6,513 bases of DNA from Deltaproteobacteria bacterium (lineage in GTDB: Bacteria; Desulfobacterota; Desulfobacteria; Desulfobacterales; JAFDHS01), in the NCBI GenBank assembly GCA_019308655.1, contig JAFDHS010000081.1, positions 1-6,513 on the forward strand, written 5' to 3'. The position numbers and the translations under genes are program-made. The notes below the pieces were generated by a model, which worked only from the letters and a program-made list of their open reading frames with translations, ran no database searches and was not told where the DNA came from. This document shows positions 1 through 5,709 of the stretch, one piece after another (position 1 is the first letter of the stretch; every line of letters begins with the position of its first letter).

Positions 1-987
1 CTTACCGGTAAAACCCTGCGTATAGGAAAGGGAACATACCAACAGGAAATAGCTGAAGGTCTTGTAAACCAAGGCATAGATCTTGACGTTCAGTTCGTTG
101 ATGATATGTCCATGGAAGAATTGATACAACAGGTTGCTCAGGAAAAAATTGAGACCACAATTGCAGACGGCAACATTGCCCTGCTGTGCAGGAGACATTA
201 CCCTCAGGTTGTTATTTCGGATCTAATGGGGATGGGAAAAAAACTTTCCTGGGCGGTTAATTCCAATGCCGTCAAACTTCTTGGCCGTATCAATTCCTTT
301 TTCAGAACAATAAAAGAGAACGGAAAGTTTAAGGAAATATATGATCGGTATTATGCTGATGCAGACGACTTTGACTATGTTGATCTGAGGGCATATCACA
401 GGAGACTCAAAAGCATGCTTCCATTATACGGCCCGGTTGTAAAAGAAATTGCCGGCAGGCATGGGTTTGACTGGCGATTGATAGCCGCTCAGATGTATCA
501 GGAATCTCATTTGAATCCAAGGGCAAAAAGCTATGCAGATGCCTATGGTCTTATGCAGCTGAGACCTTCTACAGCGAAAAGTCACGGTGTGCGAAATATT
601 TTAGATCCGGTTCAAAATATTACCGCCGGTGTAAAACAACTCAGGTATCTGTATGATTATTTCGAGGGGGCAAAAGACAAGCAAGACCGATTGTTTATGG
701 CTCTTGCAGCTTACAATATCGGTCAGGGGCACATGCGGGATGCCCGCAACCTTGCTGAAAAAAAGGGACTTGATCCTGATAAATGGACTTCACTTTCAAG
801 CATTCTGCCCCTTTTGGAAAAACAAAAATATTATAAAAATACCGTATATGGATATTGCAGGGGGTCGGAACCTGTAAAATACATTAAGAAGATTCGGCTT
901 TATTATGATATCCTGAAATACAAGGAGATCGAATACACAAGGGCCGGGAATCAGGAACCGCAGGTCAAGAGCCGGGCGTCATCATAA
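1..987 (+). CDS. mltF: MltF-like membrane-bound lytic transglycosylase, 5'-truncated by the window edge
   Basis: The frame is open from base 1, so the Met codon at 106 is internal and the true start lies upstream; 328 residues are visible. Residues 1 to about 120 (visible numbering) resemble the second half of a periplasmic solute-binding (SBP_bac_3) domain, ending with the pattern W-A-V-N, INSFFRTIK and IYDRYY. Residues about 140-300 are a lytic transglycosylase (SLT) domain: QESHLNP with catalytic Glu168, GLMQL at 183-187, and AAYN ending at Asn239, followed by KYY and YGYCRG. This two-domain order is that of MltF, which cleaves the MurNAc-GlcNAc bond of peptidoglycan from the periplasm or outer membrane, forming 1,6-anhydroMurNAc. 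The signal peptide would be in the missing 5' part. The gene is convergent with the rib operon and stops (TAA, 985-987) immediately before an inverted repeat. A plain Slt-type protein is less likely because of the binding-protein half. Confidence 0.9.
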   Translation, partial: LTGKTLRIGKGTYQQEIAEGLVNQGIDLDVQFVDDMSMEELIQQVAQEKIETTIADGNIALLCRRHYPQVVISDLMGMGKKLSWAVNSNAVKLLGRINSFFRTIKENGKFKEIYDRYYADADDFDYVDLRAYHRRLKSMLPLYGPVVKEIAGRHGFDWRLIAAQMYQESHLNPRAKSYADAYGLMQLRPSTAKSHGVRNILDPVQNITAGVKQLRYLYDYFEGAKDKQDRLFMALAAYNIGQGHMRDARNLAEKKGLDPDKWTSLSSILPLLEKQKYYKNTVYGYCRGSEPVKYIKKIRLYYDILKYKEIEYTRAGNQEPQVKSRASS

Positions 988-1095
988 AAAAAGTTTGAAG
1001 TGAGCTAAACTGCCTAAAGTTGAGGCATTCTATCAATTTTATATATAAAAAGACGGAGCGAAGCGACGCATTCACTTTAGCTCACTTCAAACTTT
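986..1095 (-). terminator. Possible terminator of the rib-nusB-trpB operon formed by the 20-bp inverted repeat
   Basis: Read on the minus strand, downstream of the hydrolase gene, the 20-bp inverted repeat forms a long stem whose 3' arm runs into seven consecutive T residues (complement of A986-A992; three of them are inside the stem). This is the order expected for intrinsic termination of the leftward operon. Against it, the stem is AT-rich (about 30% GC) and the loop is 66 nt, far longer than usual. On the plus strand the stem is followed only by TTTAGATC, so it is a poorer terminator for the transglycosylase gene. Confidence 0.35.
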
Positions 1096-1115
1096 AGATC
1101 ACTTTAGCTCACTTT
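990..1115. repeat. Structured intergenic repeat: 20-bp inverted arms plus direct repeats
   Basis: This element fills nearly all of the 130-bp gap between the convergent genes. Left arm 990-1009 (AAAGTTTGAAGTGAGCTAAA) and right arm 1076-1095 are perfect reverse complements separated by 66 nt. A 16-bp direct repeat, TCACTTTAGCTCACTT, occurs at 1072-1087 and 1099-1114, so the core GTGAGCTAAA is present three times (once on one strand, twice on the other). ACTTTAG occurs at 1074, 1091 and 1101, and its complement at 1014-1020. Inside the loop are a small hairpin (TGCCT 1011-1015 / AGGCA 1023-1027), a 14-bp AT palindrome and a GC-richer GGAGCGAAGCGACG stretch. There is no ORF encoding a transposase. 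It looks like a dispersed non-coding repeat or miniature element, but that it is dispersed is inference from its architecture. Confidence 0.75.
1037..1050. repeat. 14-bp perfect AT palindrome
   Basis: TTTTATATATAAAA equals its own reverse complement. It sits near the centre of the 66-nt loop of the larger inverted repeat (990-1095). It may help extrude or melt the element, but a perfect palindrome made only of A and T can also arise by chance in an AT-rich spacer. Confidence 0.5.
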
Positions 1116-1117
1116 TA

Positions 1118-1778
1118 TCAGGCTTGTCCCACAAACGGATTGGAACGCTTCTCTTGTCCGATGGTACTTTCAGGACCATGTCCCGGTAAAATTTTCACAT
1201 CATCATCCAATGTAAAAAGTTTGTTTTTTATGCTGGATATCAAGGTTTCATAATCTCCGCCGGGAAGGTCATATCAAGGTTTCATAATCTCCGCCGGGAA
1301 GGTCGGTACGTCCGATTGAACCGGCAAAAAGTGTGTCCCCTGCAAAAGCGGTTTTGTCCGTATAAAAAACAACTCCCCCCGGACTGTGACCGGGTGTGTG
1401 CATCACCTTTAAGGAAATTTCTCCAAAGGAGATGGTTTCACCGTCTTCTATGGTTCGGTCTGCCGGCGGTGAGTTTTCCGAGGAGAGCCCGAAACTTGCA
1501 GCATGGACTGTCAGTTGATTCAGCATGGGGGCATCCAGGGAATGGATCAGGATATCGGCACCGGTTGCTTGCTTGAGCTTTTTATTTCCGCCCACATGGT
1601 CAAAATGTCCATGGGTGCATAGGATATACTTCAATGTCAGTTTTAATTCCCCAAGTGCCGACAGAATTCTATCTGTTTCATCTCCCGGATCAATGACAAC
1701 GGCCTCTTTTGTTTTTTCACATCCTAAGATAAAGCAATTTGCCATAATCGGCCCAACGGCCAAGGTTTTGATAATCAA
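1118..1778 (-). pseudogene. Metallo-beta-lactamase-fold hydrolase (glyoxalase II-like), frameshifted by a tandem duplication
   Basis: The frame from 1778 encodes 169 residues and stops at TGA (1269-1271). Metal-binding motifs of the MBL superfamily are clear: THGHFDH at 55-61 (His56, His58, Asp60, His61), His131 in TPGHSPGG, and Asp148 in AGDTLFAGSIGRTDLPGGDY. This is the small hydroxyacylglutathione-hydrolase-like subgroup, usually near 200-210 residues. The last 39 codons lie downstream in another frame (1235-1118) and encode KLFTLDDDVKILPGHGPE and NPFVGQA before a TGA, supplying the final metal-ligand His that the truncated frame lacks. The break is a perfect 34-bp tandem repeat (1237-1304); deleting one copy gives exactly 208 codons plus stop. 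The start is TTG, preceded by GGGGA seven bases upstream, 15 bp after the 85-aa gene. It hydrolyses thioester-like substrates by family analogy; the real substrate is unknown. Either a recent natural mutation or an assembly error explains the break. Confidence 0.88.
1237..1304. repeat. Perfect 34-bp tandem duplication (two copies)
   Basis: Bases 1237-1270 and 1271-1304 are identical over all 34 positions and directly adjoin. The flanking bases differ (G1236 versus C1270; A1271 versus G1305), so the unit is exactly 34 bp. Because 34 is not a multiple of three, the duplication shifts the frame of the hydrolase gene and makes an ATA-TGA junction on the minus strand. The complete lack of divergence suggests a recent slippage event or an assembly artefact. 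Confidence 0.97.
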
Positions 1779-1785
1779 AATAATT

Positions 1786-1790
1786 TCCCC
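1786..1790 (-). promoter_or_regulatory. Ribosome binding site supporting a TTG start of the hydrolase gene
   Basis: GGGGA on the minus strand lies seven bases before TTG (1778-1776). No ATG or GTG lies in frame between this site and the upstream gene's stop at 1794-1796; the only other near-start codons are ATT. The TTG therefore gives the family-typical N-terminus M-I-I-K-x-L-x-V-G-P. Confidence 0.55.
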
Positions 1791-1793
1791 GTT

Positions 1794-2051
1794 CTATTTG
1801 CCGGTTGTGTTTTTAGCCTGTTCGATCAGCTCAAGAAGACTTTGCATCTTGGGTTTGGGTCTGGCACCGGCAATTTTTTTAAATATATCCTCAGGCAGGT
1901 CATTTTTCAGGTACGTCACTACGTCAAAGTATTCCCACCAGCAATCGATTATTTTCCAGCAGGGCAGGCCGTCGTCACCACATGTTCCGCAGTATTGAAA
2001 TGTTACCGGTCCGCCCAGTCTGGGACATCGCCTTTCAAGGTGATTTTCCAT
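1794..2051 (-). CDS. Small conserved Cys-rich protein of unknown function (85 aa)
   Basis: I do not recognise a named family. The protein is soluble, with no signal peptide or membrane segment. The N-terminal half carries five cysteines, at 9, 21, 24, 31 and 37, in the arrangement C-x11-C-x2-C-x6-C-x5-C, followed by the aromatic run WWEYFDVV (38-45). This density suggests a bound metal (zinc or Fe-S) or a redox site. The C-terminal half (about 50-85) is polar, with PKPKMQSLLELIEQAK, probably a helix. It starts at ATG 5 bp after the trpB stop, without a strong Shine-Dalgarno sequence, which suggests translational coupling. Its stop lies 15 bp before the hydrolase start. Codon use and position make it a real gene. 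I recall similar short proteins in deltaproteobacterial genomes, but I cannot verify that here. Confidence 0.8.
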   Translation of the reverse strand: MENHLERRCPRLGGPVTFQYCGTCGDDGLPCWKIIDCWWEYFDVVTYLKNDLPEDIFKKIAGARPKPKMQSLLELIEQAKNTTGK

Positions 2052-2056
2052 TGCTA

Positions 2057-3433
2057 TTAATGGCTTTTCAATAATTGCGGTTTGGGATAATTTTCAAATA
2101 CTTTTTCAGACTTCAGCATCTCCTCTTCACTCAAGGCAAAGCTCTTTAATTGATTTGCGAAATATTTGTCATAAGCTGTGAGGTCAAGGAGTCCATGACC
2201 ACTCCAAGTGAAAACGATGACTTTTTCTCTGCCTTCTTCTTTGGCTTTTTTCGCTTCGTCAATTACAGCGGCCAGCGCATGATTGGTCTCCGGTGCGGGA
2301 ATAATCCCTTCCGATCTTGCAGCCATGACACCGGCATCATATGCCGCAAGCTGGGAAACCGCCTTGGGCTCAAAAATACCTTCGGCAACAAGCTGGCTTA
2401 CGATGGGAGCCATACCGTGATATCTCAGTCCGCCGGCATGAAACGGCGGCGGCATGAAATCATGTCCCAGACTGTGCATGGGAAGAAGGGGGGTATATGC
2501 TGCCGTATCACCATAATCATAGACAAAGGGAGCTTTGGTCAATGTCGGGCACCCAAGGGGTTCAACCGGATAAATATCAATCTTCTTACCGTTGAGTTTG
2601 TCGAGAACAAAGGGGAGGGCCAGTCCTGCAAAATTGCTTCCGCCTCCTGCACATCCGATGATGACGTCGGGATATTCCCCGATTTTTTCGAACTGTTTTT
2701 TGGCCTCAAGTCCGATGATGGTCTGGTGCAGCATAACATGGTTGAGAACACTTCCCAGGGCATAACGTGTTTTACCGGTTTCATCGGTAACTGCGGCTTC
2801 AATTGCTTCACTGATAGCTATGCCGAGGCTTCCGGGAGCATCAGGATTTTTTTCCAGGGCCTCCCTGCCGGCTTTGGTTTCCATACTGGGACTGGGGATA
2901 CAATTTCCACCCCAGGCCGCCATCATGGATTTACGGTAGGGTTTTTGCTCAAAACTAATTTTGACCATAAAAACTTTACATTCCAATCCAAACTGAGAAC
3001 ATGCAAATGAGAGTGCACTTCCCCATTGACCGGCGCCGGTTTCAGTGGTTATCCTTTTAATTCCGAATTCTTTGTTGTAGTAAGCCTGAGGTATGGCGGT
3101 GTTAGCTTTGTGGCTGCCGGGAGGGCTCAGACTTTCATTTTTAAAGTAAATTTTTGCAGGCGTATCCAGTGCTTTTTCAAGGGAAATCGCCCTGACCAAA
3201 GGAGCCGGACGCCAAATGTGTAACACATCAAGAACAGGTTCCGGTATATCTATCCACCTTTCGGTGCTTACTTCCTGTTCGATCAGATTCATCGGGAAAA
3301 CCGGAGCAAGATCTTCGGGGTTGATGGGTTTGCCGTCAAGGCCGACCGGAGGATTCATCTTTATGTCGGCAAGTATATTATACCATTTTCGAGGCATCTC
3401 ATCTTCTTCTAAAAGGATCTTTCTGGTCTGCAT
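2057..3433 (-). CDS. trpB: Tryptophan synthase beta chain, TrpB2 type
   Basis: This is a PLP-dependent beta-replacement enzyme that condenses indole and L-serine to L-tryptophan in the cytoplasm. Its 458 residues exceed the approximately 400 of canonical TrpB1 and fit the longer TrpB2 family. Visible motifs are the PLP lysine Lys109 in PGSHKANTA, the catalytic Glu131 in ETGAGQWG, the phosphate-binding loop CAGGGSNFAG (261-270), and a C-terminal TWSGHGLLDL. The N-terminal extension (MPRKWYNILADIK through DLAPVFP) and the EQKPYRKSMMAAWG segment are TrpB2 hallmarks. The ATG at 3433 is supported by AAAGGAG nine bases upstream. It follows nusB by 30 bp and precedes the Cys-rich gene by 5 bp. There is no trpA or other trp gene in the window, so it may salvage indole or act with a distant TrpA. 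TrpB2 proteins are reported to interact poorly with TrpA. Confidence 0.95.
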   Translation of the reverse strand: MQTRKILLEEDEMPRKWYNILADIKMNPPVGLDGKPINPEDLAPVFPMNLIEQEVSTERWIDIPEPVLDVLHIWRPAPLVRAISLEKALDTPAKIYFKNESLSPPGSHKANTAIPQAYYNKEFGIKRITTETGAGQWGSALSFACSQFGLECKVFMVKISFEQKPYRKSMMAAWGGNCIPSPSMETKAGREALEKNPDAPGSLGIAISEAIEAAVTDETGKTRYALGSVLNHVMLHQTIIGLEAKKQFEKIGEYPDVIIGCAGGGSNFAGLALPFVLDKLNGKKIDIYPVEPLGCPTLTKAPFVYDYGDTAAYTPLLPMHSLGHDFMPPPFHAGGLRYHGMAPIVSQLVAEGIFEPKAVSQLAAYDAGVMAARSEGIIPAPETNHALAAVIDEAKKAKEEGREKVIVFTWSGHGLLDLTAYDKYFANQLKSFALSEEEMLKSEKVFENYPKPQLLKSH

Positions 3434-3442
3434 ATTTCACTG

Positions 3443-3450
3443 CTCCTTTC
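3443..3450 (-). promoter_or_regulatory. Strong Shine-Dalgarno site of trpB
   Basis: The minus strand reads GAAAGGAG, ending nine bases before the ATG at 3433-3431, within the 30-bp nusB-trpB spacer. It is one of the best ribosome binding sites in the window and fixes the start of trpB. Confidence 0.7.
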
Positions 3451-3463
3451 TTCTATAAAACTT

Positions 3464-3883
3464 TTAGTCTCGTTTTTCGCTTACACGGGTAAGGCGGATG
3501 CTGTCAAGAATTCCATTGATAAAGGCACCGGAATCATCGCTACCGAACTTTTTTGCTACTTCAATAGCCTCGTTTATAGATACTTTTGGGGGGATATCTT
3601 CGCAGAAAAGGAGTTCATATACGGCAACCCTCATGATGTTTCTGTCCACGCGGGGCATTCGGCTGATTTTCCAGTTACTGGAATGACGTTCGATGAGCGA
3701 GTCGATTTCGGATCTGGACGCTATAACGCCTTTTACGATTCTCAAAAAAAAGTCGAAAGACTTTTCCGGAGGCTTAAAATTCTTACAGAAAAGTTCAAAC
3801 ATCTCTTCCGAGTCATTAGGACCCGAATCCATAAAAAAGAGAGCCTGCATGGCAAGCTCCCTTGACTTGCGACGAGTACCCAT
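3464..3883 (-). CDS. nusB: Transcription antitermination factor NusB
   Basis: The 139 residues match the usual NusB size. NusB binds boxA RNA with NusE (ribosomal protein S10) and lets RNA polymerase read through rRNA operons. The N-terminus GTRRKSRELAMQALF is the typical Arg-rich first helix that contacts boxA. WKISRMPRVDRNIMRVAVYE (71-90) and the segment from KVSINEAIEVAKKF to FINGILD (100-127) are the signature of the C-terminal all-helical subdomain. Its ATG lies only 2 bp after the ribH stop, so translation is probably coupled; a weak CAGG sits inside the end of ribH. The ribH-nusB pairing is very common in bacteria. No truncation or missing key residue is apparent. Confidence 0.96.
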   Translation of the reverse strand: MGTRRKSRELAMQALFFMDSGPNDSEEMFELFCKNFKPPEKSFDFFLRIVKGVIASRSEIDSLIERHSSNWKISRMPRVDRNIMRVAVYELLFCEDIPPKVSINEAIEVAKKFGSDDSGAFINGILDSIRLTRVSEKRD

Positions 3884-3885
3884 TG

Positions 3886-4359
3886 TTATGCCTGATCAAC
3901 AACTTCAATCAAATTTGCCATTTCAACGGCTGCCATTGCCGCGCTCCATCCTTTGTTGCCGGCTTTTGTTCCGGCCCGTTCTATCGCCTGTTCAATGGTA
4001 TCCGTTGTAATAACGCCAAAAATAACAGGCGTTCCGGATTCCAGGCTGACCATGGCAACTCCCTTGGTTACTTCGGCGCTTACATAATCAAAATGCGGTG
4101 TTGCTCCCCGGATCACGGCGCCAAGGCATATAACGGCATTATATTGATTTTTTTCTACCATTTTTTTTGCAATTAACGGTATTTCAAAGGCTCCGGGTAC
4201 TTTTACGATGGAGATATCGGTATCCCTGGCACCAGTGCGCACCAGTGCATCAACTGCGCCGTTAACGAGTCTTTCGGTAATAAAATCATTAAAACGACCG
4301 ACAATAATTGCAAATTTCTTGCCTTCGGCAAGAAGATTGGATTCCAGAATTTTCGGCAT
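3886..4359 (-). CDS. ribH: 6,7-dimethyl-8-ribityllumazine synthase
   Basis: RibH condenses 5-amino-6-ribitylaminouracil with 3,4-dihydroxy-2-butanone 4-phosphate to give lumazine, the penultimate step of riboflavin synthesis. The 157-residue length is normal. Visible active-site features, matching Bacillus subtilis LS with an offset of one, are Phe23 in GRFND (ring stacking), PGAFEIP at 55-61, GAVIRGATPHFDYV with the general-base His89, and GVITTDTIEQAIERAG with Arg128, then Lys136, for phosphate binding. Such enzymes form icosahedral 60-mers or pentamers; which one cannot be told here. The ATG at 4359 has a strong AGGAAGGA about six bases upstream. It lies 44 bp after ribBA and 2 bp before nusB. 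RibBA supplies one substrate directly; the other comes from the RibBA/RibD branch. Confidence 0.97.
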   Translation of the reverse strand: MPKILESNLLAEGKKFAIIVGRFNDFITERLVNGAVDALVRTGARDTDISIVKVPGAFEIPLIAKKMVEKNQYNAVICLGAVIRGATPHFDYVSAEVTKGVAMVSLESGTPVIFGVITTDTIEQAIERAGTKAGNKGWSAAMAAVEMANLIEVVDQA

Positions 4360-4364
4360 TTACG

Positions 4365-4374
4365 TTCCTTCCTG
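4365..4374 (-). promoter_or_regulatory. Strong Shine-Dalgarno site of ribH
   Basis: The minus strand reads CAGGAAGGAA just ahead of the ATG at 4359-4357, inside the 44-bp spacer after ribBA. The spacing is good, and it suggests ribH is translated independently of, and perhaps more strongly than, ribBA. Lumazine synthase is needed in many subunits, which would fit. Confidence 0.6.
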
Positions 4375-4403
4375 TTTCATAAAGAATATCGGTTAGTCAG
4401 ATT

Positions 4404-5621
4404 TTAAGGATTTGCATCAAGATTCAGCATATGGCCCATCTTAAGTTTTTTACACTCAAGATATCCTCTGTTGTATTCATTGGCCTCTATTTCAATTGGA
4501 ATCTGCTCGACGATGCTGAGCCCGTACCCTTCAAGTCCAACCATTTTTTTCGGGTTGTTGGTCAGAAGTTTCATCTTTTTGACCCCGAGATCCACAAGAA
4601 TCTGGGCGCCGATGCCGTAATTTCTCATATCGGCCTTGAATCCGAGTCGTTTGTTTGCCTCTACGGTATCGCAACCCTGGTTAAGCTGCAGTGCATAGGC
4701 TTTTAACTTGTTTACCAGACCGATTCCCCGGCCCTCCTGCCTCAAATAAAGAATTACACCGGCACCTTCTTCTTTCATCATCTTCATTGCCTCATGCAGC
4801 TGATCTCCGCAGTCGCACCGAAGAGAACCGAATATGTCGCCTGTCATACATTCCGAGTGGACGCGAACAAGGATGGGTTTCTCCGGATCGATTTCTCCCT
4901 TAACCAGTGCGATGTGGAGTAAGTCGTCTACATCGTTTTCATAAGCAATAATTTTGAAATCACCCGCATATACGGTTGGTATTGCGGTTTCCACCGCCCG
5001 GTGAACAAAGGATTCGGTACGTGTACGGTATTCGATAAGGTCCGCTATGGTACATATGCCGATGCCGTGTTTTTCACTGAATTTTTCTAAAGAGGGCATT
5101 CTGGACATGGTGCCGTCTTCATCCATGATTTCACAGATAACGGCGGCAGGTTTCATACCTGCAAGCCGCGCGAGATCCACGGAACCCTCTGTTTGGCCCA
5201 CCCGGACGATAACCCCTCCGTCCCTTGCTCTTAACGGGAATACATGCCCCGGCCTGACAAGGTCCTCCGGTTTGGCTTTGTCGGCCACAGCCGTAAGAAT
5301 TGTGGTGGCACGGTCAGCAGCGGATATACCTGTTGTTACGCCATTTCTTGCCTCTATGGATACGGTAAAACCCGTTTCAAACTGCGACGTGTTTTTATCA
5401 ACCATCATGGGAAGGTCAAGGGCTTCAATCATTTCCCCGTTCATGGAAAGACATATTAAACCCCGCCCGTATTTAGCCATGAAATTTATTGCTTCAGGCG
5501 TAACGGCTTCGGCAGCCATGGTGAGGTCTCCCTCGTTTTCACGATCTTCGTCGTCACAGAGAATGACCATACGCCCCGCTTTTATATCCTTAATCGCTTC
5601 TTCAATGGTAATAATCGGCAT
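4404..5621 (-). CDS. ribBA: Bifunctional 3,4-dihydroxy-2-butanone 4-phosphate synthase / GTP cyclohydrolase II
   Basis: The 405-residue length is typical of RibBA. Residues 1 to about 200 are the DHBP synthase domain, making the four-carbon substrate from ribulose 5-phosphate: DDEDRENEGD (23-32, acidic metal site), YGRGLICLS (51-59), RPGHVFPLRARDGG (123-136) and CEIMDEDGTMSRMP (163-176). Residues about 205-400 are GTP cyclohydrolase II, opening GTP: the zinc site is Cys258, Cys269 and Cys271 in HSECMTGDIFGSLRCDCG, then RQEGRGIGL (294-302), Tyr309 in KAYALQ, and DTVEANKRLGF with D-M-R (331-333). One oddity is Gln143 in VGQTEGSVDL, where E. coli RibB has the metal-ligand His153 of GHTEA. All GTP cyclohydrolase residues I checked are intact. 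The ATG at 5621 has CAGGAGA about 11-12 bases upstream, a rather long spacing. It follows ribE by 88 bp and precedes ribH by 44 bp. Confidence 0.96.
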   Translation of the reverse strand: MPIITIEEAIKDIKAGRMVILCDDEDRENEGDLTMAAEAVTPEAINFMAKYGRGLICLSMNGEMIEALDLPMMVDKNTSQFETGFTVSIEARNGVTTGISAADRATTILTAVADKAKPEDLVRPGHVFPLRARDGGVIVRVGQTEGSVDLARLAGMKPAAVICEIMDEDGTMSRMPSLEKFSEKHGIGICTIADLIEYRTRTESFVHRAVETAIPTVYAGDFKIIAYENDVDDLLHIALVKGEIDPEKPILVRVHSECMTGDIFGSLRCDCGDQLHEAMKMMKEEGAGVILYLRQEGRGIGLVNKLKAYALQLNQGCDTVEANKRLGFKADMRNYGIGAQILVDLGVKKMKLLTNNPKKMVGLEGYGLSIVEQIPIEIEANEYNRGYLECKKLKMGHMLNLDANP

Positions 5622-5632
5622 TATCTTTGCTG

Positions 5633-5639
5633 TCTCCTG
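5633..5639 (-). promoter_or_regulatory. Shine-Dalgarno site of ribBA with long spacing
   Basis: The minus strand reads CAGGAGA, with AGGAG ending 12 bases before the ATG at 5621-5619. The spacing is longer than the usual 5-9, but no better in-frame start exists nearer, and the N-terminus MPIITIEEAI aligns with other RibBA proteins. Confidence 0.5.
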
Positions 5640-5651
5640 TATATAATTTAA

Positions 5652-5689
5652 GGTAATGGTTAAAAGGTGCCAGCCCGTTATCCATTACC
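5652..5689 (-). other. Inverted repeat in the ribE-ribBA spacer
   Basis: GGTAATGG (5652-5659) and CCATTACC (5682-5689) are perfect 8-bp complements with a 22-nt loop; three more pairs form inward after one mismatch. It lies in the 88-bp spacer, the longest inside the operon. No T-run follows it on the minus strand, so it is not a classical terminator. It could be an mRNA-processing or stability hairpin, or an operator, but chance is possible. The sequence does not resemble the conserved FMN riboswitch (RFN element). Confidence 0.35.
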
Positions 5690-5709
5690 GGTCGCTTACG
5701 CCTTGATTT

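Noticed and set aside
1051..1070. Intrinsic terminator from the GGAGCGAAGCGACG stretch followed by T residues on the minus strand
   Set aside because: Only about a 3-bp stem can form there, too weak for a terminator despite the following T-run; the long 20-bp inverted repeat is the better candidate.
1224..1271. Translation restart at the ATGA overlap made by the duplication
   Set aside because: The restarted frame hits TGA after 10 codons, inside the second copy, so it cannot restore the C-terminus.
2150..3010. Long open frame on the plus strand opposite trpB (286 codons)
   Set aside because: It is antisense to a clearly coding TrpB2 gene, and the protein is rich in Cys, Phe and Gly without any recognisable domain; it is a shadow frame.
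4360..4380. Six-codon mini-ORF (MKQEGT) directly before ribH, ending at the ribH start
   Set aside because: It overlaps the ribH Shine-Dalgarno site and has no ribosome binding site of its own; its composition is simply that of an AGGAAGGA region. It is probably chance.
5047..5646. Plus-strand open frame opposite ribBA (199 codons)
   Set aside because: It is antisense to conserved RibBA motifs, Ser/Ala/Pro-rich, with no family resemblance; shadow frame.
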